In this document: positions 1 through 9,394 of the stretch, piece after piece
Layout of the letters: each line of letters opens with the position of its first letter
How positions within the stretch are numbered: the first letter of the stretch is position 1
Assembly (NCBI RefSeq): GCF_002218195.1
Contig: NZ_CP022336.1
Coordinates: 806,001-870,000 of the forward strand
Direction of reading: 5' to 3'
From: Sphingorhabdus sp. SMR4y
GTDB lineage: Bacteria > Pseudomonadota > Alphaproteobacteria > Sphingomonadales > Sphingomonadaceae
Length of the DNA: 64,000 nucleotides
Made by a program: the position numbers and the translations under genes
Notes under the pieces: generated by a model
What the model saw: the letters and a program-made list of their open reading frames with translations, nothing else
What the model was told of the DNA's origin: nothing
Databases searched by the model: none

Positions 1-1291
1 CCTGGTCGGCGAAGTATATATTGGTGGCGCTCAGCCGTTCGCGAATGACATCGAGCGCCTGATCGATTTTGAAAAGGCCGCCGGTCATCGCCGATTGCAC
101 ATCCGAAAAACAACTGTCCAGCTGGCTCAGCAATTCCAGTTCCGCCGCTGTGGGTTCGCCACGTGACGGTATTTTCCCGTCGCAATTTTTGGCAATCATC
201 GACAGGCTTCGCTGCGCAAGATTGCCGAAATTATTGGCCAGATCGGCATTGGTCTTGGTAATGATGGCTTCCGCCGAATAGGTCCCGTCCTTGCCGAAAA
301 CGACGTCGGCGAGCAGGAAATAGCGGAGCTGATCGACACCGAAGCGTTCCGCCAGTTCCATCGGATCTACGACGTTCCCGACCGATTTCGACATTTTCTC
401 GCCGCGGTTCAGCAAAAAGCCGTGACCGAAAATCTGTTTGGGCAATGGCAGGCCGGCGCTCATCAGAAAAGCGGGCCAGTAGACTGCATGAAAGCGCACG
501 ATATCCTTGCCGATAAGATGGAGGTCGGCCGGCCAATATTTGGCGAACATCCCCTCGGTATCGGGATAGCCGACCCCGGTCATATAGGTGGTCAGCGCAT
601 CGACCCAGACATACATCACATGACCCGGTGATCCGGGCACCGGAACGCCCCAGTCAAAGCTGGTTCGGGAAACACTGAGATCTCGCAATCCACCTTCGAC
701 AAAGCGCATGACTTCGTTCCGCCGGCTTTCGGGCTGGATGAATTCGGGATGATCCTCATATAATTTCAGCAACTTGTCCTGATATTTGGACAGTTTGAAA
801 AACCAGGTCTCTTCCGCAGTCCATTGCACCGGCGTACCTTGGGGCGACAGCTTTTCGCCCCCCTCGCCTGTCTCCAGTTCCTCTTCTGCATAGAAGGCTT
901 CGTCGCGTACCGAATACCAGCCTTCATAGCGATCCAGATAGAGATCGCCATTGGCTTCCATTGCCTTCCACAATGCCTTGCTGGCCTCGTGATGCTCCGG
1001 TTCACTGGTTCGCCGGAATCCGTCATGACCGATATTAAGCTTGCTGCACATCTCTATGAAATATGATGACATTTCATCGGCAAGCTTGATCGTTTCGACG
1101 CCCGCATCCCGCGCGGTCTGGACCATTTTCAGTCCATGTTCGTCGGTACCGGTGATCAGACGGACATCGCGGCCGCTCAGCCGGTGAAAACGGGCAATTG
1201 CGTCAGCAGCAATGGCTTCATAAGCATGGCCAATGTGCGGGCGCCCATTGGGATAGCTTATTGCGGTGGTGATATAGAAAGGTTCAGACAT
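1..1291 (-). CDS. metG: Methionyl-tRNA synthetase, C-terminal part beyond window edge
   Basis: Charges tRNA-Met with methionine in the cytoplasm. Reading from ATG at 1291 gives 430 residues open to the left edge of the window, so the protein is partial only because the window ends. The class I signatures are present: HIGH at residues 19-22 and KMSKS at 299-303, with the WVDALTTY block (about 229-236) in the catalytic core. No CxxC zinc-knuckle pairs occur in the insertion around residues 125-160, which fits the zinc-free MetRS type. It lies 57 bp downstream of holB on the same strand, the usual alphaproteobacterial tmk-holB-metG order. Confidence 0.97.
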   Translation of the reverse strand, partial: MSEPFYITTAISYPNGRPHIGHAYEAIAADAIARFHRLSGRDVRLITGTDEHGLKMVQTARDAGVETIKLADEMSSYFIEMCSKLNIGHDGFRRTSEPEHHEASKALWKAMEANGDLYLDRYEGWYSVRDEAFYAEEELETGEGGEKLSPQGTPVQWTAEETWFFKLSKYQDKLLKLYEDHPEFIQPESRRNEVMRFVEGGLRDLSVSRTSFDWGVPVPGSPGHVMYVWVDALTTYMTGVGYPDTEGMFAKYWPADLHLIGKDIVRFHAVYWPAFLMSAGLPLPKQIFGHGFLLNRGEKMSKSVGNVVDPMELAERFGVDQLRYFLLADVVFGKDGTYSAEAIITKTNADLANNFGNLAQRSLSMIAKNCDGKIPSRGEPTAAELELLSQLDSCFSDVQSAMTGGLFKIDQALDVIRERLSATNIYFADQ

Positions 1292-1348
1292 AGCCGTCTC
1301 TCTTGATGGATTGGCGGCGGTTGTAAACAGCCAAAATATCAATTTTGC

Positions 1349-2356
1349 TCATCCGGCCTTGGCAAGATCCCCCAACAGGCTGCCCAAGCGGAAAATCACC
1401 GCCTGATTATCCAGCGCTTTTGGAAGCGCGGTCGAGGCCAAATCGCTGGCTTCCCGCCATTTTTCAATATTCTCCATCGAGGCTGCAATTTCAGATCCCT
1501 TGATCTGCTCGGCCATGAGACTGGGGACCCGGTCCAGAAAAGCGCGATATCGCGGGGTCGCCGCCTTCAACGAGAGCTTGCGGGCCAATTCGCTTTTCAA
1601 ACTGTTATCCCTGTCACCGGATATGACGATCTGCCGGGCGATTCCTTCCAGTTCGGCGAGTCCCACCTCGGCATATTGCAGGGCCCGTCCGGGAGAGCCT
1701 TCGCCGGCCCTGACAAGCGTTTCCAGCTCCTCCTCTGTCAGCTTCGGCGCAGCGGCCTTCAGCACATGTCGCATGTCTTCGGTATCCAGGGGATCGAAGC
1801 GCAACATCTGGCATCGCGACCGTATCGTTGGCAGCAACCGGTCAGGCATATGGCTGATCAGGAAAAATATCGTGTTTTTCGGCGGCTCCTCGAGATTTTT
1901 CAGAATGGCATTGGCACCTGCGCGTTCGAGATCGTCGGCGGCGTCAATCACGACCACGCGATAATCGGAAATCGATGCCTGATTCTGAAACAGCGGCTGG
2001 AGGGCGCGTATCTGGTCGACCTTGATATTGCGCGCCAGTTCATGTTCCTCGAGAGAATCGAGACCATTGTCCCGTGCCTTTTTCTCCTCCTTGTCGCCCT
2101 TGGCTCCCCGCCTCAGCAAGCGAAAGTCCGGATGCGAGCCGGCAGCGAGAAGATGTCCGGCTTCATCATCCTGACCATCCGAAAAGCCCGCCTGCGGATT
2201 GCGCGAATTGAGCAGCATATGCGCCGCCTGCTGGGCAAAGGCCGACTTGCCCAATCCTCTGTCTCCCGCCAATATCCAGGCATGGTGAAGCTTGTCCCGG
2301 GCGAAGGCCTGAAGGAAGGTTTTGCGAGGCTTGTCATGACCAAGATATGACGTCAT
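1349..2356 (-). CDS. holB: DNA polymerase III subunit delta prime
   Basis: Clamp-loader subunit that helps load the beta sliding clamp on DNA. The 335-residue protein has a Walker A-like loop GDRGLGKS at residues 31-38, a Walker B-like stretch VVIDAADDL near 135-143, and the SRC motif of clamp loaders at 180-182 (TIRSRCQ). These fit an AAA+ delta prime/gamma family protein. An acidic/basic stretch around residues 60-105 replaces the usual zinc-module region, and I see no paired cysteines there. Its ATG overlaps the tmk stop by 4 bp (ATGA), so the two are probably translationally coupled. Confidence 0.93.
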   Translation of the reverse strand: MTSYLGHDKPRKTFLQAFARDKLHHAWILAGDRGLGKSAFAQQAAHMLLNSRNPQAGFSDGQDDEAGHLLAAGSHPDFRLLRRGAKGDKEEKKARDNGLDSLEEHELARNIKVDQIRALQPLFQNQASISDYRVVVIDAADDLERAGANAILKNLEEPPKNTIFFLISHMPDRLLPTIRSRCQMLRFDPLDTEDMRHVLKAAAPKLTEEELETLVRAGEGSPGRALQYAEVGLAELEGIARQIVISGDRDNSLKSELARKLSLKAATPRYRAFLDRVPSLMAEQIKGSEIAASMENIEKWREASDLASTALPKALDNQAVIFRLGSLLGDLAKAG

Positions 2357-2982
2357 GCCGTCAAGCCGTCCAGATTTTGCACCAGATCGGCGGTGACGGC
2401 TTCTACAGATTGCGAAGCGTCAATCAAACGGATGCGATCCGGATCGTCGACCGCAAATTTGCGGAAGTTGGCCATGACAGCTCGGTGATAGCTGCTGTCC
2501 CTGCCCCCGATCCGGTCGCTTTCTCCGCGATCTCTCGCCGCCGCTCTGCGCAAGGCATCCTCTTCCGGCAGGTCGAGGATGAAGGTTCGGTCCGGCATCA
2601 GATATTCACTGCCGATACGATGAATATCCAGGATTTCAGAGTCGCTCAGCTGTCCGCTAACGCTTTGATAGGCCCTGCTGCTGTCGATAAAGCGATCGCA
2701 GATCACCCATTCGCCGCGCGCCAGCGCCGGTCGAATTAACTTGGCGCAATGTTCGGCGCGCGCAGCAGCAAACAACAGCGCTTCGGTCCGGATAGTCCAC
2801 TTTTCCTCCGCACCGGTCAGCAACAGTTCGCGAATCGTTTCCGCTGCTGGAGTTCCCCCGGGCTCGCGGGTCAGCAGAACTTTCAGGCCGTCTTTCTCGA
2901 GAGCATTTGCGACGGCTCTTGCCTGGGTCGACTTGCCCGTCCCCTCCCCGCCTTCCAGCGTGATGAATCGGCCCTGGTTCAC
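2353..2982 (-). CDS. tmk: Thymidylate kinase
   Basis: Phosphorylates dTMP to dTDP with ATP, for dTTP supply. It has 209 residues, the normal family length. P-loop GGEGTGKST lies at residues 11-19, the DR motif (CDRFIDSS) near 95-102, and an arginine-rich lid segment (RRAAARDRGESDRIGG) around 145-160. It sits between dacA and holB with 4-bp overlaps on both sides, indicating a single transcript through dacA-tmk-holB. Confidence 0.96.
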   Translation of the reverse strand: MNQGRFITLEGGEGTGKSTQARAVANALEKDGLKVLLTREPGGTPAAETIRELLLTGAEEKWTIRTEALLFAAARAEHCAKLIRPALARGEWVICDRFIDSSRAYQSVSGQLSDSEILDIHRIGSEYLMPDRTFILDLPEEDALRRAAARDRGESDRIGGRDSSYHRAVMANFRKFAVDDPDRIRLIDASQSVEAVTADLVQNLDGLTA

Positions 2983-4121
2983 GCCAGTCCGAGCAAGGAT
3001 TTCAATCCGGCCCAGACACGGTCAAGGAAGCCGGCTTCGTCCACATCTTCGCCAGCAACGAGATCCACTGTCTGCTGCCCGGCATCGGAGGTGCTGACGA
3101 TCAGTTTTGCAATGGGCTGGCCTTTGCTTATAGGAGCCTTGATGGGACCATTATAGCTCACTTTCATTGATATGTTTCCGTCAGAAGCCTTTGGAATTGT
3201 TGCAAAGAGATCCCTCGCCGCAACAAGCGACACGGTCGAACTGTCGCCCAGCTGCACCTCCGCATTCTGAATTCTCGTGCCCTTGTCGAAAAGCTTTTTC
3301 GGCTCCCACGCGTTGAAGCCCCAGTTCATGAATTTCACCGATTCCTCGATACGACCGCCGTAGCTTTCAAGTCCGGCCAACACCGATATCAGACGCCGAC
3401 CCTTTTGCTCGGCCGAACCGGTAAACCCGTAGCCGGCCTCTTCCGTGTGGCCGGTTTTCAAACCATCCGATCCGGCTACCTTGCCGATCAGCGGATTGCG
3501 ATTGGACTGCTTGATTCCATTCCAGGCAAATTCGTCCTGGCCATAGAAATCATCATAAAGTTCCGGAAAATTATTGACCGTAGCCGAGCCCAGTCGGGCC
3601 AGATCCCGCGCCGTGACCATGGTCCGGCCTTCATCCGGCCATCCGTTGCTGTTGCCAAACCGGCTGTTCGCCATGCCCAGCTCCTTGGCCCGCTTGTTCA
3701 TCAGGTCGACAAAGGCTTCCTCGGTCCCGGCAATGCCTTCTGCAAGAACGACGCAGGCGTCATTGCCCGATAGCGTCACGATACCGTGCAGCAGATCGCT
3801 GACGCTGACCTGGTCGCCTACGCCGAGAAACATCGTGGAGCCCTGATTATTCCATTTCTTCCACGTAGCCTCGTTGACGCGGAACTTGTCATCAAGCTTG
3901 AGCTTGCCCTTGTTGATCAGATCAAAGGCGACATAGACGGTCATCATCTTTGCCATCGACGCCGGCGGTATCTGCCGATCGGCATTTTTTTCGTACAGGA
4001 CCGCTCCCGAGGAGAGATCTGTCATATAGGCAATCGGCGCCTTGGTGTCGAAACTGGGCGCTGCGATGACAACCGACGACAAGGCCATGAAAGGCACCGA
4101 CAACAGAAGATATTTTTTCAT
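2979..4121 (-). CDS. D-alanyl-D-alanine carboxypeptidase (penicillin-binding protein 5/6 type)
   Basis: Periplasmic serine peptidase that trims the terminal D-Ala from peptidoglycan stem peptides. The 380-residue protein starts with a Sec signal peptide (residues 1-20). It carries the three penicillin-binding-protein motifs: SxxK (SMAK, Ser55-Lys58), SGN at 118-120 and KTG at 222-224. The C-terminal third (about 280-365) fits the PBP5 beta-rich domain, and the tail (RVWAGLKSLLGL) could form the amphipathic membrane anchor typical of this family. It resembles DacA/DacC/DacF; paralogues cannot be separated from this sequence alone, so no symbol is assigned. Same-strand neighbours are rlpA upstream (39 bp) and tmk downstream (overlap). 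Confidence 0.94.
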   Translation of the reverse strand: MKKYLLLSVPFMALSSVVIAAPSFDTKAPIAYMTDLSSGAVLYEKNADRQIPPASMAKMMTVYVAFDLINKGKLKLDDKFRVNEATWKKWNNQGSTMFLGVGDQVSVSDLLHGIVTLSGNDACVVLAEGIAGTEEAFVDLMNKRAKELGMANSRFGNSNGWPDEGRTMVTARDLARLGSATVNNFPELYDDFYGQDEFAWNGIKQSNRNPLIGKVAGSDGLKTGHTEEAGYGFTGSAEQKGRRLISVLAGLESYGGRIEESVKFMNWGFNAWEPKKLFDKGTRIQNAEVQLGDSSTVSLVAARDLFATIPKASDGNISMKVSYNGPIKAPISKGQPIAKLIVSTSDAGQQTVDLVAGEDVDEAGFLDRVWAGLKSLLGLA

Positions 4122-4160
4122 TGAGGACAGGATTCCCGATCAGAATTAAACGGCAAAAAA

Positions 4161-5180
4161 CTATTTGTCCGCGCGCAAGATTCGCGCTCCGCTATAGCCG
4201 CGCTGCTGCGCCTGTGCCAGCCCTGCCTGCGCGTCCTTTTCGCTGGCATAGGGGCCGTAACGCACGCGCCAGATCGACCGTGTCCCGTCGGGCATCACCT
4301 TGGCACCGATCTTCTTGGCGAGCGTGTCTGCCCTCGCCTTGTCGCTGAAAGCTGCGACCTGCACGACATAGGCCCCGACAAGGTCGCCGACATAATTATT
4401 TCCGATACTTTGTTCGGCACCAACCGGTCGGCCCGCGCCTTCTATAATGAATCGGCCATCGCGGCTGCCGGTGGCCGATGAAGGCCGGGCTGCCGTAGCG
4501 GGCGCCTTGGCCGGGCTGGCAGGGACCGGGGCTGCGGCCTGCTTGACCGGCGCAGCTGGCGTCGGCAGCTTGGCCAGATTCTTGCGCAATATCGCCAGCA
4601 GGGAATCGGGCGTTGCTATCCGCTCGGCGGCGGGGGCGCCCATGCGCAGCACCGCGCGCTCCTGTTCATTGGGATTGACCTTGCGAACGCGCACGCCCGA
4701 GACCCCGTCGCGATCGATACCCAATTGCTTGGCCGCCCCGTGGGACAGGTCAATCAGCCGGTCGTTGGCGAACGGACCGCGATCATTGACTCGCACCAAT
4801 ATTGTCCGTCCGGTATCCAGCGCCGTCACCTCGACATAGGACGGCAGGGGCAGAGTCTTGTGCGCGGCCGAAATGCCTTGCGGATTGAAACGCTCGCCAT
4901 TGGCCGTCGGATTGCCGGCCAGCTCTTCGCCATACCAGCTGGCATAGCCCACTTCGTCATAGCTCTGCACATCTTCGGGGGTATAGGTCTTGCCGCCAAC
5001 CTTGTAGGGATCCCCTATTTTCTGAGGGAAATCGGAAACCGCGGCCGCACCGGACGCCGCACCGGTACCGCGCGGCGCCGGCTTGCCATCGGGAAACTGG
5101 CCGAAATCGCGCGAGCCGCTACAGCCGGCCAAAGCCAGCGTCGCGGCCGACAATATTCCAAATTTAACTGCGTATCTCAT
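4161..5180 (-). CDS. rlpA: RlpA-family septal lipoprotein with SPOR domain
   Basis: Outer-membrane lipoprotein; the family includes lytic transglycosylases acting on peptidoglycan stripped of stem peptides at the septum. It has 339 residues. The signal peptide ends in the lipobox LAGC (Cys20). A double-psi beta-barrel spans about residues 78-168, with the YASWYG start, an AAHKTLPLP segment (His107) and VNDRGPF containing Asp133. A Pro/Ala-rich linker follows at about 185-235, then a C-terminal SPOR domain at about 266-339 that binds denuded glycan. Its ATG lies inside the last codons of the upstream lytic transglycosylase (17-bp overlap), so both wall enzymes are probably made together. Confidence 0.94.
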   Translation of the reverse strand: MRYAVKFGILSAATLALAGCSGSRDFGQFPDGKPAPRGTGAASGAAAVSDFPQKIGDPYKVGGKTYTPEDVQSYDEVGYASWYGEELAGNPTANGERFNPQGISAAHKTLPLPSYVEVTALDTGRTILVRVNDRGPFANDRLIDLSHGAAKQLGIDRDGVSGVRVRKVNPNEQERAVLRMGAPAAERIATPDSLLAILRKNLAKLPTPAAPVKQAAAPVPASPAKAPATAARPSSATGSRDGRFIIEGAGRPVGAEQSIGNNYVGDLVGAYVVQVAAFSDKARADTLAKKIGAKVMPDGTRSIWRVRYGPYASEKDAQAGLAQAQQRGYSGARILRADK

Positions 5181-6204
5181 CCGCCAATAACCCCACTGCT
5201 AGCCCGTAAAAATTTGAACAATTATAATCCAGGATGACGCGATAATTGCCGGTCAGCAAATACGCCGTGCTGCCCGCGCCATCTGGCTCGAGCAGGGTCG
5301 CCATCACATCGTCCTCGAGAATCTTTCCGGTCGCCGGCACAACGCCGAGCGCCCGCCATTCAGCCATGGTTTTCCACTGGCTGTGGCGGCCGAACACACG
5401 CGGACAGCGCGTCGGCATGATCTTGCTTGCCACCGCATCGCGATCAAGCGATGATGGCACCTTGACAGCGATGCCCCACGGCTCTCCGCGGCGCCAGCCG
5501 GAATTGACAAAATAATTGGCGATCGAGGCCACAGCGTCATGTTCGTTGTTCCAGATGTCCGCATAGCCGTCACCGCTTCCATCCTTAGCCAGTCGCAGAT
5601 AGACCGATGGCAGGAATTGCGGCATGCCCATGGCCCCTGCCCAGCTACCCTTCAGCGCGGACTGGGGAACGCCCTTGTCGATCAGCTGGAGCACGGCCAG
5701 CAATTCAGGTTCGAACAGCGAGCGCCGGCGCCCCTCATAGGCCAGGGTTGCCAGAGAGCGCGGAATATCGAAATCGCCCATATAGGAACCATAATTGGTT
5801 TCCTTGCCATATATCGCCATGATGATCGGACCGGGCACGCCGGTCTCGCGTTCGACATCGACCAACTTGGCAATCAGGCGACGATAGGCCGCCTTGCCAT
5901 TGGCGATTCTCTGGCTCGTGATATGTCGCCGCTGATAGGGCGCGAAAGGCGGTATCGCGCTGTTCGGACTGCCACCCGGTTGCGACTGGTCCAGCGCGAC
6001 GACCCGGGGATTGTAGGTCAGGCCCGGCAAGACCTGGTCCAGCGTCTGCGCCCGCACACCTTGCTGCAGCGCCTTTTGCCGAACCTGCTGGAGATAGGAT
6101 TCAAAACCGGAACTGCTTTGTGCTCTGGCATTTTGCATCGGCGTTGCGGAACTGATGCCAAAAAGAGCAAGAGCGCCGCAAGCGATAGCGGTCATGATAC
6201 GCAT
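5164..6204 (-). CDS. Lytic murein transglycosylase, MltB/SLT_2 family
   Basis: Periplasmic peptidoglycan-cleaving enzyme producing 1,6-anhydro-muropeptides. With the start at 6204 it is 346 residues: a signal peptide (about 1-28, ending NARA), then the MltB-type catalytic domain with the catalytic glutamate in IYGKETNYG (Glu135) and the GAMGMPQFLPS block. The C-terminal part (about 290-346) contains LLTGNYRVILDYNCSNFYGLAV, split here as LLTGNYRVIL and DYNCSNFYGLAV, typical of family members. I prefer 6204 over an in-frame ATG 33 bp further upstream: a GGGAAG Shine-Dalgarno stands about 7 nt before 6204 and the signal peptide then starts cleanly. Confidence 0.92.
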   Translation of the reverse strand: MRIMTAIACGALALFGISSATPMQNARAQSSSGFESYLQQVRQKALQQGVRAQTLDQVLPGLTYNPRVVALDQSQPGGSPNSAIPPFAPYQRRHITSQRIANGKAAYRRLIAKLVDVERETGVPGPIIMAIYGKETNYGSYMGDFDIPRSLATLAYEGRRRSLFEPELLAVLQLIDKGVPQSALKGSWAGAMGMPQFLPSVYLRLAKDGSGDGYADIWNNEHDAVASIANYFVNSGWRRGEPWGIAVKVPSSLDRDAVASKIMPTRCPRVFGRHSQWKTMAEWRALGVVPATGKILEDDVMATLLEPDGAGSTAYLLTGNYRVILDYNCSNFYGLAVGLLADEIRS

Positions 6205-6404
6205 GCATACTTCCCTTTCGTCACGCCGTTGTCGCACAAAGCGAGTCCGAGGGGAATCCCTAAATAACCCGAAGAAGCAACCATTCGCCCCAAAAGCCGA
6301 AATTTGCCAAAATCCCGTTCGCCCGCAACCTCCATCAACAAAATGTTTTGCGCTTTCAAATCGATGACGCTAGGACGCGTGCGACCCGGCCCAAGGGGCC
6401 ATGC

Positions 6405-6494
6405 GGACAGGTGGCAGAGTGGTCGAATGCAGCGGTCTTGAAAACCGCCGAGGGTGCAAGCTCTCCGTGGGTTCGAATCCCACCCTGTCCGCCA
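6405..6494 (+). tRNA. tRNA-Ser (anticodon UGA)
   Basis: Cloverleaf read by eye. The acceptor arm GGACAGG (6405-6411) pairs with CCTGTCC (6484-6490). Discriminator G and an encoded CCA follow at 6491-6494. The anticodon loop CTTGAAA gives anticodon TGA. A long variable arm lies between the anticodon and T arms, and the T arm is GTGGG-TTCGAAT-CCCAC. The 90-nt length with a class II variable arm matches tRNA-Ser. It stands alone between the lytic transglycosylase (opposite strand) and a small hypothetical gene. Confidence 0.97.
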
Positions 6495-6581
6495 CCAAAC
6501 CTGCCTCATCCCGCTTGTAGACGAACGAATCCACGCGGCGAACCAGCTCCCCGTTCGGTTATTCTTCAAATAAGCGCGGGC

Positions 6582-6953
6582 TTAGCGCCGGGCGATATCT
6601 TCGATGGTTTCGCGATAGGCCTGCTCGCTTTCGCGTTCGCTGGCTTCATGGGCTTCCTTGCGCATCAGGGCATACATGCGCGCCAGCAGGTCCTGGCGGC
6701 GGGCCTCGCGCTCTTCCAGCGCCTTGTCGTCCAGCTTCAGCGCCTCGATGCCGGCGGCCAGATCGAGGCCATTGTCCCGCGCCACGCGTTCGGCCGCATC
6801 CAGCCGGTCGCGCACGACGCACAGCTCGCCGGCCAGCACCATGATCATCGACATCACCTGATCCATGCCCGGCGTGTCGTAAAATTGCGGACGCTTGCCG
6901 CGCGCATCGCGGATCACATGCGGCCGCTCGTCCTGCATCGCCTCGCTGCTCAT
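6582..6953 (-). CDS. Hypothetical small coiled-coil protein
   Basis: The 123-residue protein is soluble and not recognised as a named family. The N-terminal 30 residues are polar; a hydrophobic helix follows (MDQVMSMIMVLAGELCVV, about 29-46), then a long charged, heptad-like helical stretch (about 47-118: RDRLDAAERV, ALEEREARRQDLLARM, EASERESEQAYRETI). No signal peptide or cysteine cluster is present. Its ATG overlaps the stop of the upstream methyltransferase by 4 bp, so it is almost certainly co-transcribed and perhaps functionally tied to it. No function is assigned. Confidence 0.75.
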   Translation of the reverse strand: MSSEAMQDERPHVIRDARGKRPQFYDTPGMDQVMSMIMVLAGELCVVRDRLDAAERVARDNGLDLAAGIEALKLDDKALEEREARRQDLLARMYALMRKEAHEASERESEQAYRETIEDIARR

Positions 6954-8191
6954 GCCGCCATCTCCCGTGCCTGCGCCTTCTCCGCGACAAGCACCTCCCA
7001 GCCGCCGCCCGGTGCATATTCGCCCGCGGTAAATTCCCGCTCGGCCACTTCGCTTGCCGTCTCCTGGCTATAGCCATCCGATCCGCCGGCAAATTCCATC
7101 ACCGCCATCGGCGCTGTATCAAATTTGATCGCCTCGGCGGCAAACCCTGCCCGTTTCGCCAGATCCACCTGATCCATCTCGCGCATCGCGCCCCAGAAGG
7201 GCTCGTTATTATACCAGGTCTCGTTGTCGAGAATGAACTGGGTGAACGGGTCCATCAGGTCGAAGGGCGGCAGATCGGCATGGATCATCATGCCGCCGGG
7301 AGAGAGCAGGCGATGGCATTCGTTGAAGATCCGCGGCATCGCCTTGCCGCTGGTCTCGTGCAACAGGATATGGCTGACCACCAGATCAAAATGCCCGTCG
7401 GGAAAACTGGTTTCCTCCGCGTTCATCTGGGCAAAATTCACCTCCTGCCCCATCGCCGCGGCGCGGGCATGGGCATAGCGCACCACCGGTCCGCCCACAT
7501 CAATGCCCCAGACCTCCGCCTCGGGAAAATATTCCTTGTACGGCAGGGTCGCGTGGCCGACGGTGCAGCCCATGTCGAGAATGCGCATGGGCTTGAAGTC
7601 CGGCCTGTTGCGCCGCAGATAGTTGCACACCGAGCGGCCCATGTCGTCATTGTCGGGGCCCATATAGCCCATCGCATAGAGATAGACGCCGCGGTCATAG
7701 AGCGCGCCGGCGGTGATATCCTGATCGGTAATCTCGCTGGTATAGCCACCGGGCATGCAGTGGATGTCGAGCGCGGTGATGTAGCGCGGCGGGACAAAAT
7801 CCTCGGGAATGTCCAGCTTCGCCTTGCTCGAGGCCGACAATGTCTTTGCCGTCTCCAGCAATTCGGGCAATTGCCGGTCGATCGAGACATTGACCGATTC
7901 CCACAATATCTCCTGCGCGATCCGGTTGGCCGACGCATAATGCTGGAAATAGAGATTGTTTACCATCGCCGAACGAATGTCGCGCCGGTCGGCGGGATCC
8001 CGGCCGTGCTCCTTGCGGAACGCCGGCTTCACCTGTTCATTGTAAACCGGCGTCAGCCCCGGCAGCAATGTCGACTGGATAAAGCCCTTGAAGCTCTTGG
8101 CAAATTCCTCGCGCGCCGCTTCATCATGCGTGGCCTTGGGCAAGGCTGCGTGACTGGCTTGTTGGAATATATTCAGCATCATCGACTCCAT
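6950..8191 (-). CDS. SAM-dependent class I methyltransferase
   Basis: The 413-residue cytoplasmic protein has a Rossmann methyltransferase domain from about residue 200. Motif I is ILDMGCTVGHAT (204-215), followed by an acidic loop (VWGIDVGG), then FDLVVSHILLHE (motif IV region) and LLSPGGMMIHADLP. The N-terminal 200 residues form a separate, mostly helical region with no family I can name. The substrate is unknown. It is divergent from a Tat-exported DUF1838 protein across 174 bp, and the downstream small coiled-coil gene overlaps it. The start at 8191 could alternatively be the internal Met at residue 4 or 5. Confidence 0.88.
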   Translation of the reverse strand: MESMMLNIFQQASHAALPKATHDEAAREEFAKSFKGFIQSTLLPGLTPVYNEQVKPAFRKEHGRDPADRRDIRSAMVNNLYFQHYASANRIAQEILWESVNVSIDRQLPELLETAKTLSASSKAKLDIPEDFVPPRYITALDIHCMPGGYTSEITDQDITAGALYDRGVYLYAMGYMGPDNDDMGRSVCNYLRRNRPDFKPMRILDMGCTVGHATLPYKEYFPEAEVWGIDVGGPVVRYAHARAAAMGQEVNFAQMNAEETSFPDGHFDLVVSHILLHETSGKAMPRIFNECHRLLSPGGMMIHADLPPFDLMDPFTQFILDNETWYNNEPFWGAMREMDQVDLAKRAGFAAEAIKFDTAPMAVMEFAGGSDGYSQETASEVAEREFTAGEYAPGGGWEVLVAEKAQAREMAA

Positions 8192-8365
8192 CGCTTCCGT
8201 CCGTATTTCCCCGTGACTATGCCAGCTTGGCCGGGCGCGCGCTACAAGCCGTTCAGCCGTCTATCCGGCAGGCGAACAGCCGGTGCATTTTGCTGCCCGG
8301 GCTTTCATGAATGGAGAACAAGTGTCATCCTATCAGGTGATTGATCATATTTGCTGGAGACCAAC

Positions 8366-9394
8366 ATGGACAAATTCAACCTCAGCCGGCGTGAAAGTCT
8401 CGGCCTTGCCGCTCTGGCCACCGGCATGGCCGCCGTTCCTGCGGCAGCCCGCGCGCACCAGCCCAAGCCGGCCGTCGATTTTGTCAGCACCATCGATTTC
8501 AAGGATCCCGAGTGGAACCGCGACACCTATGCGCGGATCGACGGGGATATCGATCCGAGCAAGGAAAAATGCGGCTGGATCAAGGGCAAGGCCATGGGGG
8601 TCCGCCCGAACGAGAAGGTTCGCACGCTCTTCGGTGTCGAGGGGTTCAGTTTTGTCCGGATGAAGAAACTGGAAGACGGCAGCTACCGCAGGATGCTCCG
8701 CGAGATCGTCTTCTATACCGATCTGGAAAGCGGCGAAGTGCTGGACCAGTGGCTCAACCCCTATACCGGCGAGACGGTAAAGGTGGTGCCGATTGCCAAT
8801 GACCCGTTCAACTTCACGATCAGCAAGTTCCAGCCCGAAGGGCCTTCCTATGGCGGACTGAACACCGACCTGCGCGAGCGCAAGCCGTTTCTGCAGGACT
8901 GGGAATATGGGCCGAACGGCACGATGATCCTGAACACCGGCATCGACCTGATGTATCCCAACGCGCTGCAGCCGGGCCAGTGGCCGCGCGAATCGGCCGG
9001 CGTGATGAACCGGGTCTCGGAACATTTCATCTATGTTGTCGAGCAGGCGGATGTGGAAAATCCCGCGCTCACCCATATCCCGCATATCGGCTCCTGGTCA
9101 CGGATCACGCCCTGGCTGCCGTGGATGCTGATGGGACAGGCCGAAGGCCAGATCAATTATTTCACCCATTTCCAGACCATTCCGGAGGGCGTCGAGGGTC
9201 TGCCTGCCCATCTGGTGAAAGCCGCCCGGGCGATGGACGAGAAATGGCTCAGCGCGCCGACAGAGGATTATGGCCCCTCCCTCTCCAGCCTCGAGGTCTA
9301 CGCCCGCGAACAGACACCCGCGCCCGTGCCCGAAGGCTGGGAACCCCCAAAAGCCCCGCCGGCACCCGAACCCTTCGCGCCAAACAAAAAGTGA
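8366..9394 (+). CDS. DUF1838 family protein with Tat signal
   Basis: The 342-residue protein has an apparent twin-arginine leader: NLSRRESLGLAALATG (residues 5-20) with an A-rich cleavage region near residue 30. The mature part matches the DUF1838 family as I recall it (KCGWIKGKAMGVRP, FSFVRMKKLEDGSYRRM, RISEHF-like blocks and a Pro-rich tail). The family has no established activity and is frequent in sphingomonads. I chose ATG 8366 because CTGGAGA lies 5-10 nt before it. A tail of PPKAPPAPEPF repeats ends the protein. Divergent from the methyltransferase gene; a shared promoter region lies in 8192-8365. Confidence 0.85.
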   Translation: MDKFNLSRRESLGLAALATGMAAVPAAARAHQPKPAVDFVSTIDFKDPEWNRDTYARIDGDIDPSKEKCGWIKGKAMGVRPNEKVRTLFGVEGFSFVRMKKLEDGSYRRMLREIVFYTDLESGEVLDQWLNPYTGETVKVVPIANDPFNFTISKFQPEGPSYGGLNTDLRERKPFLQDWEYGPNGTMILNTGIDLMYPNALQPGQWPRESAGVMNRVSEHFIYVVEQADVENPALTHIPHIGSWSRITPWLPWMLMGQAEGQINYFTHFQTIPEGVEGLPAHLVKAARAMDEKWLSAPTEDYGPSLSSLEVYAREQTPAPVPEGWEPPKAPPAPEPFAPNKK

